Part shown: positions 24,053-32,270 of the stretch, one piece after another
How the letters are laid out: each line of letters opens with the position of its first letter
Numbering within the stretch: the first letter of the stretch is position 1
Origin: Paraplanobispora takensis
Lineage (GTDB): Bacteria > Actinomycetota > Actinomycetes > Streptosporangiales > Streptosporangiaceae
Assembly (NCBI RefSeq): GCF_016863195.1
Contig: NZ_BOOK01000064.1
Location: 1-51,275, forward strand
Direction: 5' to 3'
DNA length: 51,275 nt
Made by a program: the position numbers and the translations under genes
The notes under the pieces: model-generated
The model's database searches: none
Seen by the model: the letters and a program-made list of their open reading frames with translations, nothing else
Told to the model about the DNA's origin: nothing

Positions 24053-25819
24053 ATGGCTGGAGGGCGGGTGGGCAGGCTCGGGCGCGTCGGGCCGTACACA
24101 CTGGTGGAACGTCTCGGCAGGGGCGGGATGGGCGAGGTCTACCTCGCCACGACCCGGCGGGGTGAGCACGTCGCGCTCAAAATGCTCCATGACGCCGTCG
24201 ACGCCGACGCCGAGGCCCGCATCCGGCTCGAACGCGAGGTCCGCGCGCTGCGCCGGGTCGAGAGCCCCTACGTCGCCCGGGTCCTCGACGCCGACCTCAC
24301 CTGCGACCGGCCCTACATGGTCATGGAGCACATCGAGGGGGACACCCTCCTCGACCGGGTACGGCGCGGCGGCCCGCTGCGCGGCGCCGACCTGATCATC
24401 CTGGCCCAGGGACTGGCCGCCGCCCTGGCGATCATCCACGCCGCCGGGGTCGTGCACCGCGACCTCAAGCCGGCCAACATCCTGGTCGGCCCGTCGAGCG
24501 AGCCCGTCCTGATCGACTTCGGCATCGCCCAGGTGCTGGACGCCACCCGGCTCACCATGACCGGCACCTTCCTCGGCACCCCCGGCTACGCCGCCCCAGA
24601 GCTGTTCGCCGACGAGCCCGTGGGCGAACCGGCCGACGTGCACGCCTGGGCCGCCACCGTGGCGTTCGCCGCCACCGGCCGCCCCACCTTCGGCCGGGGC
24701 ACGGTCGAGGCGCAGATGTACGCCGTCCTCAACGGCCAGGCCGACCTGAGCGGCGTCCCGGCCATCCTGCTGCCCCTGCTGCGCGCCGCCCTGCACCGCG
24801 AGGCCGCCAAGCGCCCCACCGCCGCCCTGCTGTCGGCCCGCCTGGCGCGGCTGGCACGTGCCACCCCGGCGAAGCCGGCGGCCACCCGCCGGGCGGCGGT
24901 GAAGCCCTCGGTGCCGCCCCCCGCCGAGCCGGTCTCCGCGCCCCTCCCCGAGAAGGCGGGCTCGCGCAAGACGGGGCCGTCGACGGCCAGGAAGACGGAG
25001 CCCCGGGCCAAGACCGGGGCGAAGACGGAGAGCCGGGCGGAGCCGGGAGCCAAGCCGGAGACCCGGCCGGAGTCCTCACGCGCGGCCCGTCCCGCGGACA
25101 AGGAGCCCTCGCGTGCGGGCCGCCTCGCCGACAAGGAGCCCTCGCCCGCCGTACGGCCTGCGGACAAGGAGTCCCCGCGCGCGGCCCGCGTGCAGGCCAA
25201 GGAGGCACGGCGGCCCGCCGCGGCCGCCCGGGTGGCCTCCAAGGTCCGGCGGGCGGACGTCGCCTCGGCGGCGGAGGCGGTGCCGGACGACTCCCGGGGA
25301 CCGCTGCCCCCGGGGAACATGGCCCTGGTCCTGCTCGCGGTGCTGGCGGTGCCCTGCGTGGTGGCCTCGGTGATCTGGCCGCTGGCGACCTTCGCGGTCA
25401 CCGGGCTGTTCGCCGTCCTGGCCCGCACGGTCTGGACCGGGCACTGGCTGGTCAGGAAGCGCAAGTCCGCCCGGGTACGGGGCGCGCTGCGGGTGCTGGG
25501 TTTCCCGCTGACGTTCACGGGCTCGCTGGCGACCGCCGTTATCTGGCCGGGCCTGCCCGCCGCGGGCCTGGCCGCCGTCGCCCTCTGGCTGGCCCTGGGC
25601 GGGTCGCTGCCGGTCGAGTGGTGGCAGCGACCCGCCCCGGTCGCCGTCGCGGGCGTCGTGTTCGGGGTCGTGTGCGGGGGGATCGTCGGCCGCGAGGTGG
25701 AGCGGGTCGGCTCCGGCCTGCCCGACCTGCGCAAGGAGGGGCTGCGGGCGCTGGCCGTCCTGGGCGGGTTCGTCGCCCTGTGCACGGCGGCCGTACGGGT
25801 GGTGGCGCTGGTCCTGTGA
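24053..25819 (+). CDS. Ser/Thr protein kinase with polytopic C-terminal membrane domain
   Basis: This 588-residue Hanks-type kinase has a glycine loop GRGGMGEVYLA (22-32), lysine K43, catalytic loop HRDLKPAN (135-142), DFG (155-157) and the activation loop end GTPGYAAPE. The kinase domain ends near residue 270. A basic Ala/Pro-rich linker (about 280-420) contains several copies of a decapeptide like RPADKEPSRA. Four or five hydrophobic helices follow (about 425-585). There are no PASTA or other extracellular sensor domains, so sensing may occur in or near the membrane. The ATG at 24053 is chosen; a GTG at 24041 is also in frame. Its substrates are unknown. Confidence 0.9.
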   Translation: MAGGRVGRLGRVGPYTLVERLGRGGMGEVYLATTRRGEHVALKMLHDAVDADAEARIRLEREVRALRRVESPYVARVLDADLTCDRPYMVMEHIEGDTLLDRVRRGGPLRGADLIILAQGLAAALAIIHAAGVVHRDLKPANILVGPSSEPVLIDFGIAQVLDATRLTMTGTFLGTPGYAAPELFADEPVGEPADVHAWAATVAFAATGRPTFGRGTVEAQMYAVLNGQADLSGVPAILLPLLRAALHREAAKRPTAALLSARLARLARATPAKPAATRRAAVKPSVPPPAEPVSAPLPEKAGSRKTGPSTARKTEPRAKTGAKTESRAEPGAKPETRPESSRAARPADKEPSRAGRLADKEPSPAVRPADKESPRAARVQAKEARRPAAAARVASKVRRADVASAAEAVPDDSRGPLPPGNMALVLLAVLAVPCVVASVIWPLATFAVTGLFAVLARTVWTGHWLVRKRKSARVRGALRVLGFPLTFTGSLATAVIWPGLPAAGLAAVALWLALGGSLPVEWWQRPAPVAVAGVVFGVVCGGIVGREVERVGSGLPDLRKEGLRALAVLGGFVALCTAAVRVVALVL

Positions 25820-25867
25820 GGGCGGCGAGGCGGCGTTCCTCACAGGACGGGTCGTGTCTCGACCTGG

Positions 25868-26641
25868 TCAGGCGACCTTGGAGGCGGGGGCGGCCCAGGT
25901 GTTGCAGGAGGCGGGGTCGCCGGTGGTGTAGCCGCGTGTGGTCCAGTAGGCCATGGTGCTGCCCTTGCCGTAGACACGGGGCTCGCCCTTGACGTCACCG
26001 CTGCGCTTCAGCATGCTCTGCAACTCCTTCCAGTCCTTGTCCGAACGGTCGAGGGAGGGCCAGACACTCCGCATGAACACGCCGCTCAGGCAGCTGGTCT
26101 GCAGGAAATTCCGCCGGATCTGCTCGTTCATCTCGTTCTTGTTGGCGTACGGCACCTTCTGGTAGGCCTTCTCGACGCCGACGAGGTCCTGGACGTGATA
26201 GCCGTACATCTGGGCGATGACGTAGAACTCCCAAAGGGTGTCCGTCTGTCTGACCCAGTCCTTTCCGATCTGCACGACGATGGTGTTCGAGGCCGGGCAG
26301 TGGTACATCATCGAGCTCTCTTTGGCGATCGTGTAGCCGCAGAACTTCCTGGGGATCTTCCCGAACTTCAGGGTGGGCTCGCTGAACGGCAGCCCGGCCT
26401 GGGTCAGGTGCGTCTCCCAGGCCGTGTTCAGGCAGTCCTGGATCCCGGCCCAGTACTTCCTGGCCAGGGTCAGATCGCCGTCGTTGATCGGCGGTTCCTC
26501 GCACTCGGTCTCGGCGATCTCGCCGGACTCGTAGAGCGCGTTCTTCGTCAACTCCTTGTCCTTGATCGGGTAGGCGTGCGCCGTACCCGTCAGAAGGAGC
26601 CCTGCCACGCCGGTCAGAGCGATGATCGTGCGGATTCTCAT
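25868..26641 (-). CDS. Secreted Zn-peptidase-like protein without HExxH motif
   Basis: This 257-residue protein starts with a signal peptide (MRIRTIIALTGVAGLLLTG, likely cut after AHA). The rest resembles the neutral zinc metallopeptidase group (YpfJ-like): IVVQIGKDW, then EFYVIAQMYGYHVQDLVG, then an NFLQTSCLSGVF segment. In active members the middle motif reads HEYGHHVQ. Here the positions of both zinc histidines and the glutamate read Q, M and Y, so catalysis in the usual way is not expected. Four or more cysteines suggest disulfides outside the cell. The ATG at 26641 is chosen because the signal peptide starts there; an in-frame ATG lies at 26668. The family assignment is inference from motif shape. 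Confidence 0.7.
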   Translation of the reverse strand: MRIRTIIALTGVAGLLLTGTAHAYPIKDKELTKNALYESGEIAETECEEPPINDGDLTLARKYWAGIQDCLNTAWETHLTQAGLPFSEPTLKFGKIPRKFCGYTIAKESSMMYHCPASNTIVVQIGKDWVRQTDTLWEFYVIAQMYGYHVQDLVGVEKAYQKVPYANKNEMNEQIRRNFLQTSCLSGVFMRSVWPSLDRSDKDWKELQSMLKRSGDVKGEPRVYGKGSTMAYWTTRGYTTGDPASCNTWAAPASKVA

Positions 26642-26677
26642 GGACCGGCACAGTAGAGCATTACCCATGGGCGTACA

Positions 26678-26708
26678 AAAGGCCCAGGAGATGAACTCCC
26701 GGGCCTTT
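26678..26708 (-). terminator. Terminator of the M48 peptidase gene
   Basis: On the minus strand AAAGGCCCGGGAG and CTCCTGGGCCTTT form a 13-base stem with one mismatch and a five-base loop, followed by a short T run (TTTTG). It lies 20 bases after the M48 stop and 37 bases before the next minus-strand gene, so it separates the two peptidase-like genes. Confidence 0.85.
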
Positions 26709-26727
26709 CACGTGAAGGTATGGAGAT

Positions 26728-27744
26728 CTAGTTGCCGTCGCGGCGGGCGAAGCGGTTGAAGATCCGCTCACCGGCGTTGGCCGCGCCCTCGGCCACGTCG
26801 CGCAGCACGCCGATGAACGGGTCCTGCGACTGCGACCACGACTCGCGGTAGGAGCGGGCCGCGGCCTTGACCTCCTCGGAGATCTTGGCGTTGGAGTCGT
26901 CGGCGCGGCGGGGGTAGGTGCCGGCGAGGATCGCCTCGTACTCTCCACCGCGGCGCCACTTGTCCAGCTCGGCGACGCGGGAGACGGCGAACGGGTGGGT
27001 CGTGCCCAGCAGGTTGAGCACCTTCAGCAGGCCGTCGCGCACGTCGCCGGCCGTGTCGTACTCGCGGGCCTGGTCGAGGAAGGCCTCGATGTTCATCTCG
27101 TGCAGGTGCGAGCCGCCGGCGAGCTTCATCAGCGCGCGCAGGGCGGCGTCGGGGTCCTGGCCGACGAGCAGGCCGCCGCGGTCGGCGGAGAGCTCGGACT
27201 TGCGGTGCCACTCCTCCAGGCCCGCCACGATCGCGCGCAGGCCGATGTAGCCCAGCGGGATCCAGGCCACGCGGGCGGCCAGGCGGGTGAGGATGTCCAG
27301 CATGGTGCGGTAGACCGCGTGGCCGGACAGGATGTGGGCGGTCTCGTGGCCGATGACGAAGCGCTGCTCCTCCTCGTCCATCAGGTTCAGCAGGCCGGTG
27401 GTGACGACGATGAACGGGTCGTCGAAGCCGATCGCCTTGGCCTGGACCTGCGGGCTCTGCTGGACGTAGACCTCAGGGATGCGGTGGAGGTCGAGGACGT
27501 AGGCCGCGTCACGGCCCATGTCGTGCAGTGCGCGGAACTGGGTGTCGCCGGTGCGCACGGCGGAGGCGAGATAGATCAGGCGCAGGCGGCGTTCGCTGAC
27601 AAGGCCGGACATCTGCTTCAGGACCGTGTCGAATCCGCTGAGCGACCGGAGGGCGACCAGCGCGGACCGGTCTGCGGGATGTTCGTAAGCACGAGAGCTG
27701 ATGCCGGGAAGCTGCACGCGGTTGCGATCCGGGGTGGTGGTCAT
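26728..27744 (-). CDS. M48 family metallopeptidase
   Basis: This 338-residue zinc protease has the HETAH motif near residues 133-137 ([14 protein letters not shown]) and the third ligand within [18 protein letters not shown]. Both are as expected for the M48 (HtpX/Ste24-like) group. Hydrophobic segments around residues 150-175 are short, so it may be membrane-associated or cytosolic. Typical substrates are misfolded membrane proteins, but none can be named here. The ATG at 27744 ([13 protein letters not shown]) is listed; another ATG three codons upstream, at 27753, is possible. It diverges from nadD. Confidence 0.9.
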   Translation of the reverse strand: MTTTPDRNRVQLPGISSRAYEHPADRSALVALRSLSGFDTVLKQMSGLVSERRLRLIYLASAVRTGDTQFRALHDMGRDAAYVLDLHRIPEVYVQQSPQVQAKAIGFDDPFIVVTTGLLNLMDEEEQRFVIGHETAHILSGHAVYRTMLDILTRLAARVAWIPLGYIGLRAIVAGLEEWHRKSELSADRGGLLVGQDPDAALRALMKLAGGSHLHEMNIEAFLDQAREYDTAGDVRDGLLKVLNLLGTTHPFAVSRVAELDKWRRGGEYEAILAGTYPRRADDSNAKISEEVKAAARSYRESWSQSQDPFIGVLRDVAEGAANAGERIFNRFARRDGN

Positions 27745-27827
27745 GTCCGGCATGCTACGTCGGGCACGCCCGTCACGCGCGGGGGGTGATTAAAAGCCCC
27801 GTACGGCTTGCGCGTATGGTCCGTTCC

Positions 27828-28448
27828 ATGACGAACGCGCCGATCAGCCGGGGGAAGCGCCGTCTGGGCGTCATGGGTGGCACCTTCGATCCGATCCACC
27901 ACGGCCACCTGGTCGCCGCCAGCGAGGTCGCGCACCACTTCGACCTCGACGAGGTCGTCTTCGTGCCGACCGGCAGGCCCTGGCAGAAAGCCGACAAGGT
28001 GGTCTCCGCGGCCGAGGACCGCTATCTGATGACCGTCATCGCGACCGCGTCCAACCCCCGTTTCTCGGTGAGCCGGGTGGACATCGACCGGCCGGGCCCG
28101 ACCTTCACCATCGACACCCTGCGGGACATCTCCGACCTGCACGGCCCCGAAACGGACCTGTACTTCATCACCGGCGCGGACGCACTCTCCCAGATCCTGA
28201 GCTGGCGCGACGCCGAGGAACTGTTCACCATCGCCCACTTCGTCGGAGCCACCCGCCCCGGCCACCACCTCCACGACCCCGGTCTCCCCGAAGGCCGCGT
28301 CAGCCTCCTGGAGATCCCGGCCCTGGCCATCTCCTCCTCCGAATGCCGCCAGCGAGTGGCCGCCGGAGAGCCCATCTGGTACCTGGTCCCCGACGGCATC
28401 GTCCAATACATCAACAAGCGCGGCCTCTACCAGGACAAGGACGACTGA
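27828..28448 (+). CDS. nadD: Nicotinate-nucleotide adenylyltransferase
   Basis: NadD converts nicotinate mononucleotide and ATP to deamido-NAD in NAD synthesis. The 206-residue protein has the nucleotidyltransferase motif [14 protein letters not shown] near residue 16, [11 protein letters not shown] near 45, [14 protein letters not shown] near 117, and the C-terminal [16 protein letters not shown], matching the ISSTxIR-type motif. The ATG at 27828 is preferred to those at 27786 and 27816. Streptomyces genomes have it close to rsfS; here 5.7 kb of accessory genes separate them. Confidence 0.95.
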   Translation: MTNAPISRGKRRLGVMGGTFDPIHHGHLVAASEVAHHFDLDEVVFVPTGRPWQKADKVVSAAEDRYLMTVIATASNPRFSVSRVDIDRPGPTFTIDTLRDISDLHGPETDLYFITGADALSQILSWRDAEELFTIAHFVGATRPGHHLHDPGLPEGRVSLLEIPALAISSSECRQRVAAGEPIWYLVPDGIVQYINKRGLYQDKDD

Positions 28449-28897
28449 CCAGGGCTTTCCGTCATCGGTCGCTCGGGGGAGGGCGCGTCGGCGGCCCGCG
28501 TGCGGTCGTCGGCGTGCATACGCGCGTAGACGCTCCAGGTCGTCGCCGCCGAGCCGGGCGTTGACTTTGTCGCAAAGTATGACGCACTATGCTGATACAA
28601 ACATTGCGACAAAGGGGGTGTCACGGCCCGTGAAAGGCACGGGCGTCCGACAATCGATTCATCCGGACGGCGGCTCGCCGTACCCGTGGGAGTTCGGGGC
28701 CGGAACGGCGGACGGCGGCGATTCCGCCCCGCGCCGGCCCGCCGACGTCACCGGCCGTTCCATGGCCGATCAAATCCCGTGACCTGCCGAGGGCGGTCGA
28801 ATCACGGATGGCGAACGGAGCGAGGAGACTCGCGTGCCCGGCGCCGATTTCGTGGTCATCGAGAAAGCATCTGTTCCTTTCGAAAAAAGGGGTAGCG
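28449..28897. other. Gene-poor stretch between nadD and the hydrolase gene
   Basis: This 449-base stretch has no convincing gene. It contains a nested inverted repeat at 28566-28613, listed separately, and an AT-richer section around it. A 54-codon frame from GTG 28618, directly after AAAGGGGG, ends near 28780, but its product has no recognisable feature and its codon pattern is poor. On the minus strand near 28480-28590, a fragment reading KVNARLGGDDLERLRAYAR recalls the start of small ribbon-helix-helix antitoxins, but it has no start and may be chance. Confidence 0.5.
28566..28613. promoter_or_regulatory. 48-bp nested inverted repeat, operator-like
   Basis: TTTGTCGCAA (28566-28575) and TTGCGACAAA (28604-28613) are perfect ten-base inverted arms. 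Inside them GTAT and ATAC, and further inside GCA and TGC, form a second, slightly asymmetric level of symmetry. The element is markedly AT-richer than the surroundings. A TTGACT box starts at 28561, overlapping the left arm. It could be an operator for a dimeric repressor or the end of a small mobile element. Confidence 0.55.
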
Positions 28898-30553
28898 GTG
28901 CGATCAATTCTGCGATCAGTTCTGCGATCAGTTCTGACGGTGTTCCTCGCCGCGGCGACAGCGGCCACCATGGCGGCAGGCGCGCCCCCGCCGGTCGAGG
29001 CCCGGATCGGCGCGCCGGAGCCGGCGGTGGCCGGAGCCGGGGGAGCGGCTCCGGTCTGGGGTGAGTGCCCGCCGGGGAGACCCGATATCCCGCGCGACCC
29101 GCGCCAGCGGTGCGCGACTCTGCGGGTGCCGCTGGACTACCGCGCCCCGCGCGGGCGGAGCATCGAGATCGCGATCTCCCGGATCGGCACGGCGCAACCC
29201 GGGTCGCGTCGCGGGATCCTGCTGTCCAACCCGGGCGGTCCGGGCGAGAGCGGCCTGGACCTGCCCAGCCGGCTGGCGGTCGTACTGCCGCGCGAGGTCC
29301 TGGATCGGTACGACCTGATCGGCTTCGATCCGCGAGGGGTCGGCCACAGCACCCCGGTCACCTGCGGCCTCGATCCCGTGAGGCAGCTCACGCTGCTGCT
29401 GCCCTACCCGGCGCCGGACGGCGGCATCGAGCGCAACATCGCCTTCGCGCGGGACACCGCGGCCGCGTGCGCCGAGCACTCCGGCGATCTGCTCCCGTTC
29501 ATCACCACGGCCAACACGGCCCGGGACATGGACCGCATCCGAGCCGCGCTCGGTGAGCCGAAACTGTCCTACTTCGGCCTCTCCTACGGCACCTATCTGG
29601 GGGCCGTCTACATCTCGATGTTCCCGGGACGCGCCGATCGGATCCTGCTGGACAGCGCCGTCGATCCGGGCCTGGTGTGGCGGGACATGTGGCGGACCTG
29701 GAACGAGGCGGTCGCGGTGCGCCTGCCCGACTTCCTCGCCTTCGTGGCCGGGCGGGACGCCGTCTACCACCTCGGTGCGACGCCGGACGAGGTCAGACGC
29801 ACGTTCGACCGGCTGATCGCGGCCCTCGACCGGCAGCCCCTGCCGGTCCCGGACGGCCCCGTGCTCGACGGCAACGCGCTGCGCGAGATCACCCGATCGG
29901 GGTTGTACTTCGACGGCTACTTTCCCCTCGTGGCCGAGGTGTGGCAGGAGCTCGCGGCCACCGTCTCAGGATCCGCCGCCGGCACCGCCGGCACCGCCAT
30001 CCTGACGCGACTGGACCGGCTGGGCTCTCTCGGCAGGGGCGGCGGCACCGGGACGGCGGAGGTGCCGGCGGACAACAGCACCGCCGCGCTCTACGCGGTG
30101 CTCTGCGACGACGTCGCCTGGCCGCGCAGTGTGGCGCCGTACGCCCGGCAGGTCGCAGCCGACCGGAGGGCGTGGCCGGTGACGGCGGGCATGCCGTCGA
30201 ACCTCTGGCCGTGCGTGGCGTGGCCCACCCGGCCGGTGGAGCCGCCGGTGACGGTCACCGGCCACGGGCCGCGCAACGTGCTGATCCTGCAGAACACCCG
30301 TGACCCTTCCACGTCCCTGGTGAGCGCGCGCGGCCTGCGCGCCGCACTCGGACGGCGGGCCGTCATGATCACGGTTGACCAGGGCGGTCACGGCGTCACC
30401 GGGCTGGGCAGCTGCGCCGACGAGGCGCTGAGCTCCTTTCTCGCCACCGGGGCACTGCCGGAACGGGACCGCTTCTGCCCGGCTCCGTCACCGGCCGACG
30501 CCGTCGCCCACTCCGCGCCCTCGCCGTACATCCCTTCCGCGGGGCCGCTGTAG
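28898..30553 (+). CDS. Secreted alpha/beta-hydrolase peptidase (tripeptidyl aminopeptidase-like)
   Basis: This 551-residue exported hydrolase resembles the tripeptidyl aminopeptidases of Streptomyces (TAP/SlpD-like). A signal peptide spans about residues 1-30. The fold begins at CATLRVPLDYRAP, with the oxyanion region LLSNPGGPGESG and IGFDPRGVGHS. The nucleophile is S229 in GLSYGTYLG. The acid is in LILQNTRDPSTS and the histidine in VDQGGHGVTG near the C-terminus. The GTG at 28898 has an AAGGGG site at the right distance. The first codons carry a threefold 12-base repeat (SILRSVLRSVL). It probably supplies peptides from extracellular protein. Confidence 0.9.
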   Translation: MRSILRSVLRSVLTVFLAAATAATMAAGAPPPVEARIGAPEPAVAGAGGAAPVWGECPPGRPDIPRDPRQRCATLRVPLDYRAPRGRSIEIAISRIGTAQPGSRRGILLSNPGGPGESGLDLPSRLAVVLPREVLDRYDLIGFDPRGVGHSTPVTCGLDPVRQLTLLLPYPAPDGGIERNIAFARDTAAACAEHSGDLLPFITTANTARDMDRIRAALGEPKLSYFGLSYGTYLGAVYISMFPGRADRILLDSAVDPGLVWRDMWRTWNEAVAVRLPDFLAFVAGRDAVYHLGATPDEVRRTFDRLIAALDRQPLPVPDGPVLDGNALREITRSGLYFDGYFPLVAEVWQELAATVSGSAAGTAGTAILTRLDRLGSLGRGGGTGTAEVPADNSTAALYAVLCDDVAWPRSVAPYARQVAADRRAWPVTAGMPSNLWPCVAWPTRPVEPPVTVTGHGPRNVLILQNTRDPSTSLVSARGLRAALGRRAVMITVDQGGHGVTGLGSCADEALSSFLATGALPERDRFCPAPSPADAVAHSAPSPYIPSAGPL

Positions 30554-30580
30554 GGCCCTCGCCCTGTACGCACCCGCCCG

Positions 30581-31321
30581 TCACCGGAGCCGCTTGGCCA
30601 CCAGTTCGTACCGCACCGCGCAGACGCCGCGCCCGTCGTAGGAACCGAGGATGGTGATCCTCCGAGGGTTCCCCGCCCTGTATCTGTCGACCTGTGCCTC
30701 GTCCCAGTCGGTGAAGTCCTCCACCTTGCACTCCCCGGTGCCCGTGTGCCTGCGCCTGTCGTCGTTCCTGTCCGTCGTCTGGAGGTGGGCGGCGAACCTG
30801 ATCCGCTCACCGAAGGCGCCGCGGACCGTCACCGTGTTGTTGTCCTTCAGATAGTCCGTCAGGCAGCGCAGGTAGGTGTCGGTCGTGCACAGCGGGCGCC
30901 GGGCCAGGTCGTAGTCGTCGCCGGTGCCGATGAAGACCGGGTGGTCGGGGAACTCTTCGCCGGCCCAGTTCTCCTTCCGGTCCCACGACCGGGCCGCGCG
31001 GTTCCAGGTGCCGAGGTTGCGGACCCGGGGGGTGACGGGGGAGCCCCCCTCCACGCTCATCGAGGCGTTGACCCGCTCCCAGCCGCCGCACTCGTAGCTG
31101 TAGCTCATGCTGGGAGCGCCCCTGCCGCCGCCGCGCCGCGGCGGCCCGGTCGGGTCGCAGCTCATGCGGTCGCTGAGGGAGAGCGTCTTCCAGGTGACCT
31201 GGAGCTCGAAGTCCGCGGCGACGGCGTCGGCCGGGGCTGCCGGTGCGAAGCCGGCCACCGTCATCACGGTGGCCAGCAGAGCCGTACGGAAGAAAGTCTT
31301 TCCAGACACGGTCGATTTCAT
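30581..31321 (-). CDS. Secreted cysteine-containing protein of unknown function
   Basis: This 246-residue protein has a signal peptide (TFFRTALLATVMTVAGFAP, cleavage near ADA). The mature part has about seven cysteines spaced as CDP, ECGG, LCTT, RCL, ECK and VCA. The last part (ITILGSYDGRGVCAVRYELVA) looks beta-rich. No family is recognised. The ATG is preceded by GAGAGGGA. It is convergent with the hydrolase gene. A long leader with repeated operator-like elements lies upstream (31446-31506). Confidence 0.7.
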   Translation of the reverse strand: MKSTVSGKTFFRTALLATVMTVAGFAPAAPADAVAADFELQVTWKTLSLSDRMSCDPTGPPRRGGGRGAPSMSYSYECGGWERVNASMSVEGGSPVTPRVRNLGTWNRAARSWDRKENWAGEEFPDHPVFIGTGDDYDLARRPLCTTDTYLRCLTDYLKDNNTVTVRGAFGERIRFAAHLQTTDRNDDRRRHTGTGECKVEDFTDWDEAQVDRYRAGNPRRITILGSYDGRGVCAVRYELVAKRLR

Positions 31322-31445
31322 TTATCCCTCTCCGTCCAGCGAAAGAAACGCCCGATGCGTTCGGGTGCGGGAAAGACGCCGCGGCATCGTCCCGGCCGCA
31401 GGTGAATCCCCGAAGGTCATTTCCGGATAAAAGGTAGACGGTCCC

Positions 31446-31506
31446 GGAATGTATTCGGCATGAAGGAGGAATGCATTCCGCATGCGGTCCGCATGGTTCT
31501 CGCATC
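31446..31506 (-). promoter_or_regulatory. 22-bp-periodic direct repeats and overlapping palindromes
   Basis: GGAATGTATTCGGCATG at 31446-31462 and GGAATGCATTCCGCATG at 31468-31484 match at 15 of 17 positions with a 22-base period, two turns of the helix. A weaker third copy falls at 31490-31506. Within this, GGAATGCATTCC (31468-31479), CCGCATGCGG (31478-31487) and CATGCGG-T-CCGCATG (31481-31495) are palindromes. It lies 125 to 185 bases upstream of the secreted-protein gene start and looks like an operator array. Confidence 0.5.
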
Positions 31507-31540
31507 CGGCCGCGCTGCATCCGGCCGCGCTGCATCCGGG
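31502..31540. repeat. 15-bp tandem repeat, 2.5 copies
   Basis: GCATCCGGCCGCGCT occurs at 31502-31516 and 31517-31531, followed by a diverged third copy. It lies just after the operator-like array and downstream of the DUF4240 gene stop (minus strand). Confidence 0.7.
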
Positions 31541-31567
31541 CTGCGGCCTGGACGGCAGGGGCCGGGC

Positions 31568-32161
31568 TCAGTCCTCGGGATCCAGGAACAGGGCGCTGAG
31601 GCGGGGCAGGTGCTTGCGGGTCTCTTCCTCCTCCTCGACGTTCCAGTCCTCGCCGGCCGGGCGGTCGGGCCGGTCCATGGCCGCCATCGCGGCGGTCAGC
31701 ACCTCGTCGAACGACTCGGACTCCCCCTGGACGCGTTCGTAGGCGCGCTTCGCCGCGTAGGAGGCGTCCTCGCAGCCGATCCAGCCCTCCCCGGTACGGC
31801 CCATCCGCACCACGACGGGAAGTTCGGCCAGCGAGTCGGGGTCGGCGACGGCCCGGGTGAACACCGCGCGACCGAGAAGCATGAGCCCGGCGCGGAAGTC
31901 GATGAAGCCGTCGTCGCCGCAGCCGCCCTCGATGAGCTGCGCGGCGTTGCGCAGCGGCCACCGATAGGCGAGGTCCTGCATCTGCGCGAAGATCCGTTCG
32001 AACGCGATGATCTCTACGGGCTCCAGCTCGGAGATCAGGCCGGTCAGGATCTCCACCAGCGGGTCGTCGGGCGGGTCGCGGTCGTCGGCCCGGTCGCCGG
32101 CGATCGCCCGAGCCCGCTCGATGATGTTCCACCAGGTATCGACGTCCACTCCGGTCACCAT
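31568..32161 (-). CDS. DUF4240 domain-containing protein
   Basis: This 197-residue cytosolic protein carries the DUF4240 pattern: VDTWWNIIERARA at the start, then PVEIIAFERIFAQMQDLAYRWPLRNAAQLIEGGCGDDGF and DFRAGLMLLGRAVFTRAVADPDSLAEL. The C-terminal 60 residues are acidic. Members are scattered in actinobacteria, often as stand-alone genes, and the function is unknown to me. The ATG at 32161 is listed; the GTG at 32158 is equivalent. Confidence 0.8.
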   Translation of the reverse strand: MVTGVDVDTWWNIIERARAIAGDRADDRDPPDDPLVEILTGLISELEPVEIIAFERIFAQMQDLAYRWPLRNAAQLIEGGCGDDGFIDFRAGLMLLGRAVFTRAVADPDSLAELPVVVRMGRTGEGWIGCEDASYAAKRAYERVQGESESFDEVLTAAMAAMDRPDRPAGEDWNVEEEEETRKHLPRLSALFLDPED

Positions 32162-32270
32162 AGCCCTGGCCGGGCACCCCGGAATTCGCGGGAGGCTGCT
32201 GCGCCGGAGAACACCTGGAGAGTCGTGTTCCGCACGGCGAGCAGACCGCGCCCTCGGGTACGTTGGCCGG

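Noticed and set aside
28618-28782. A 54-codon + strand frame after a good ribosome binding site
   Set aside because: No hydrophobic or domain pattern, weak third-position bias, and the frame lies in a stretch that looks regulatory; kept only as a remark in the gap entry.
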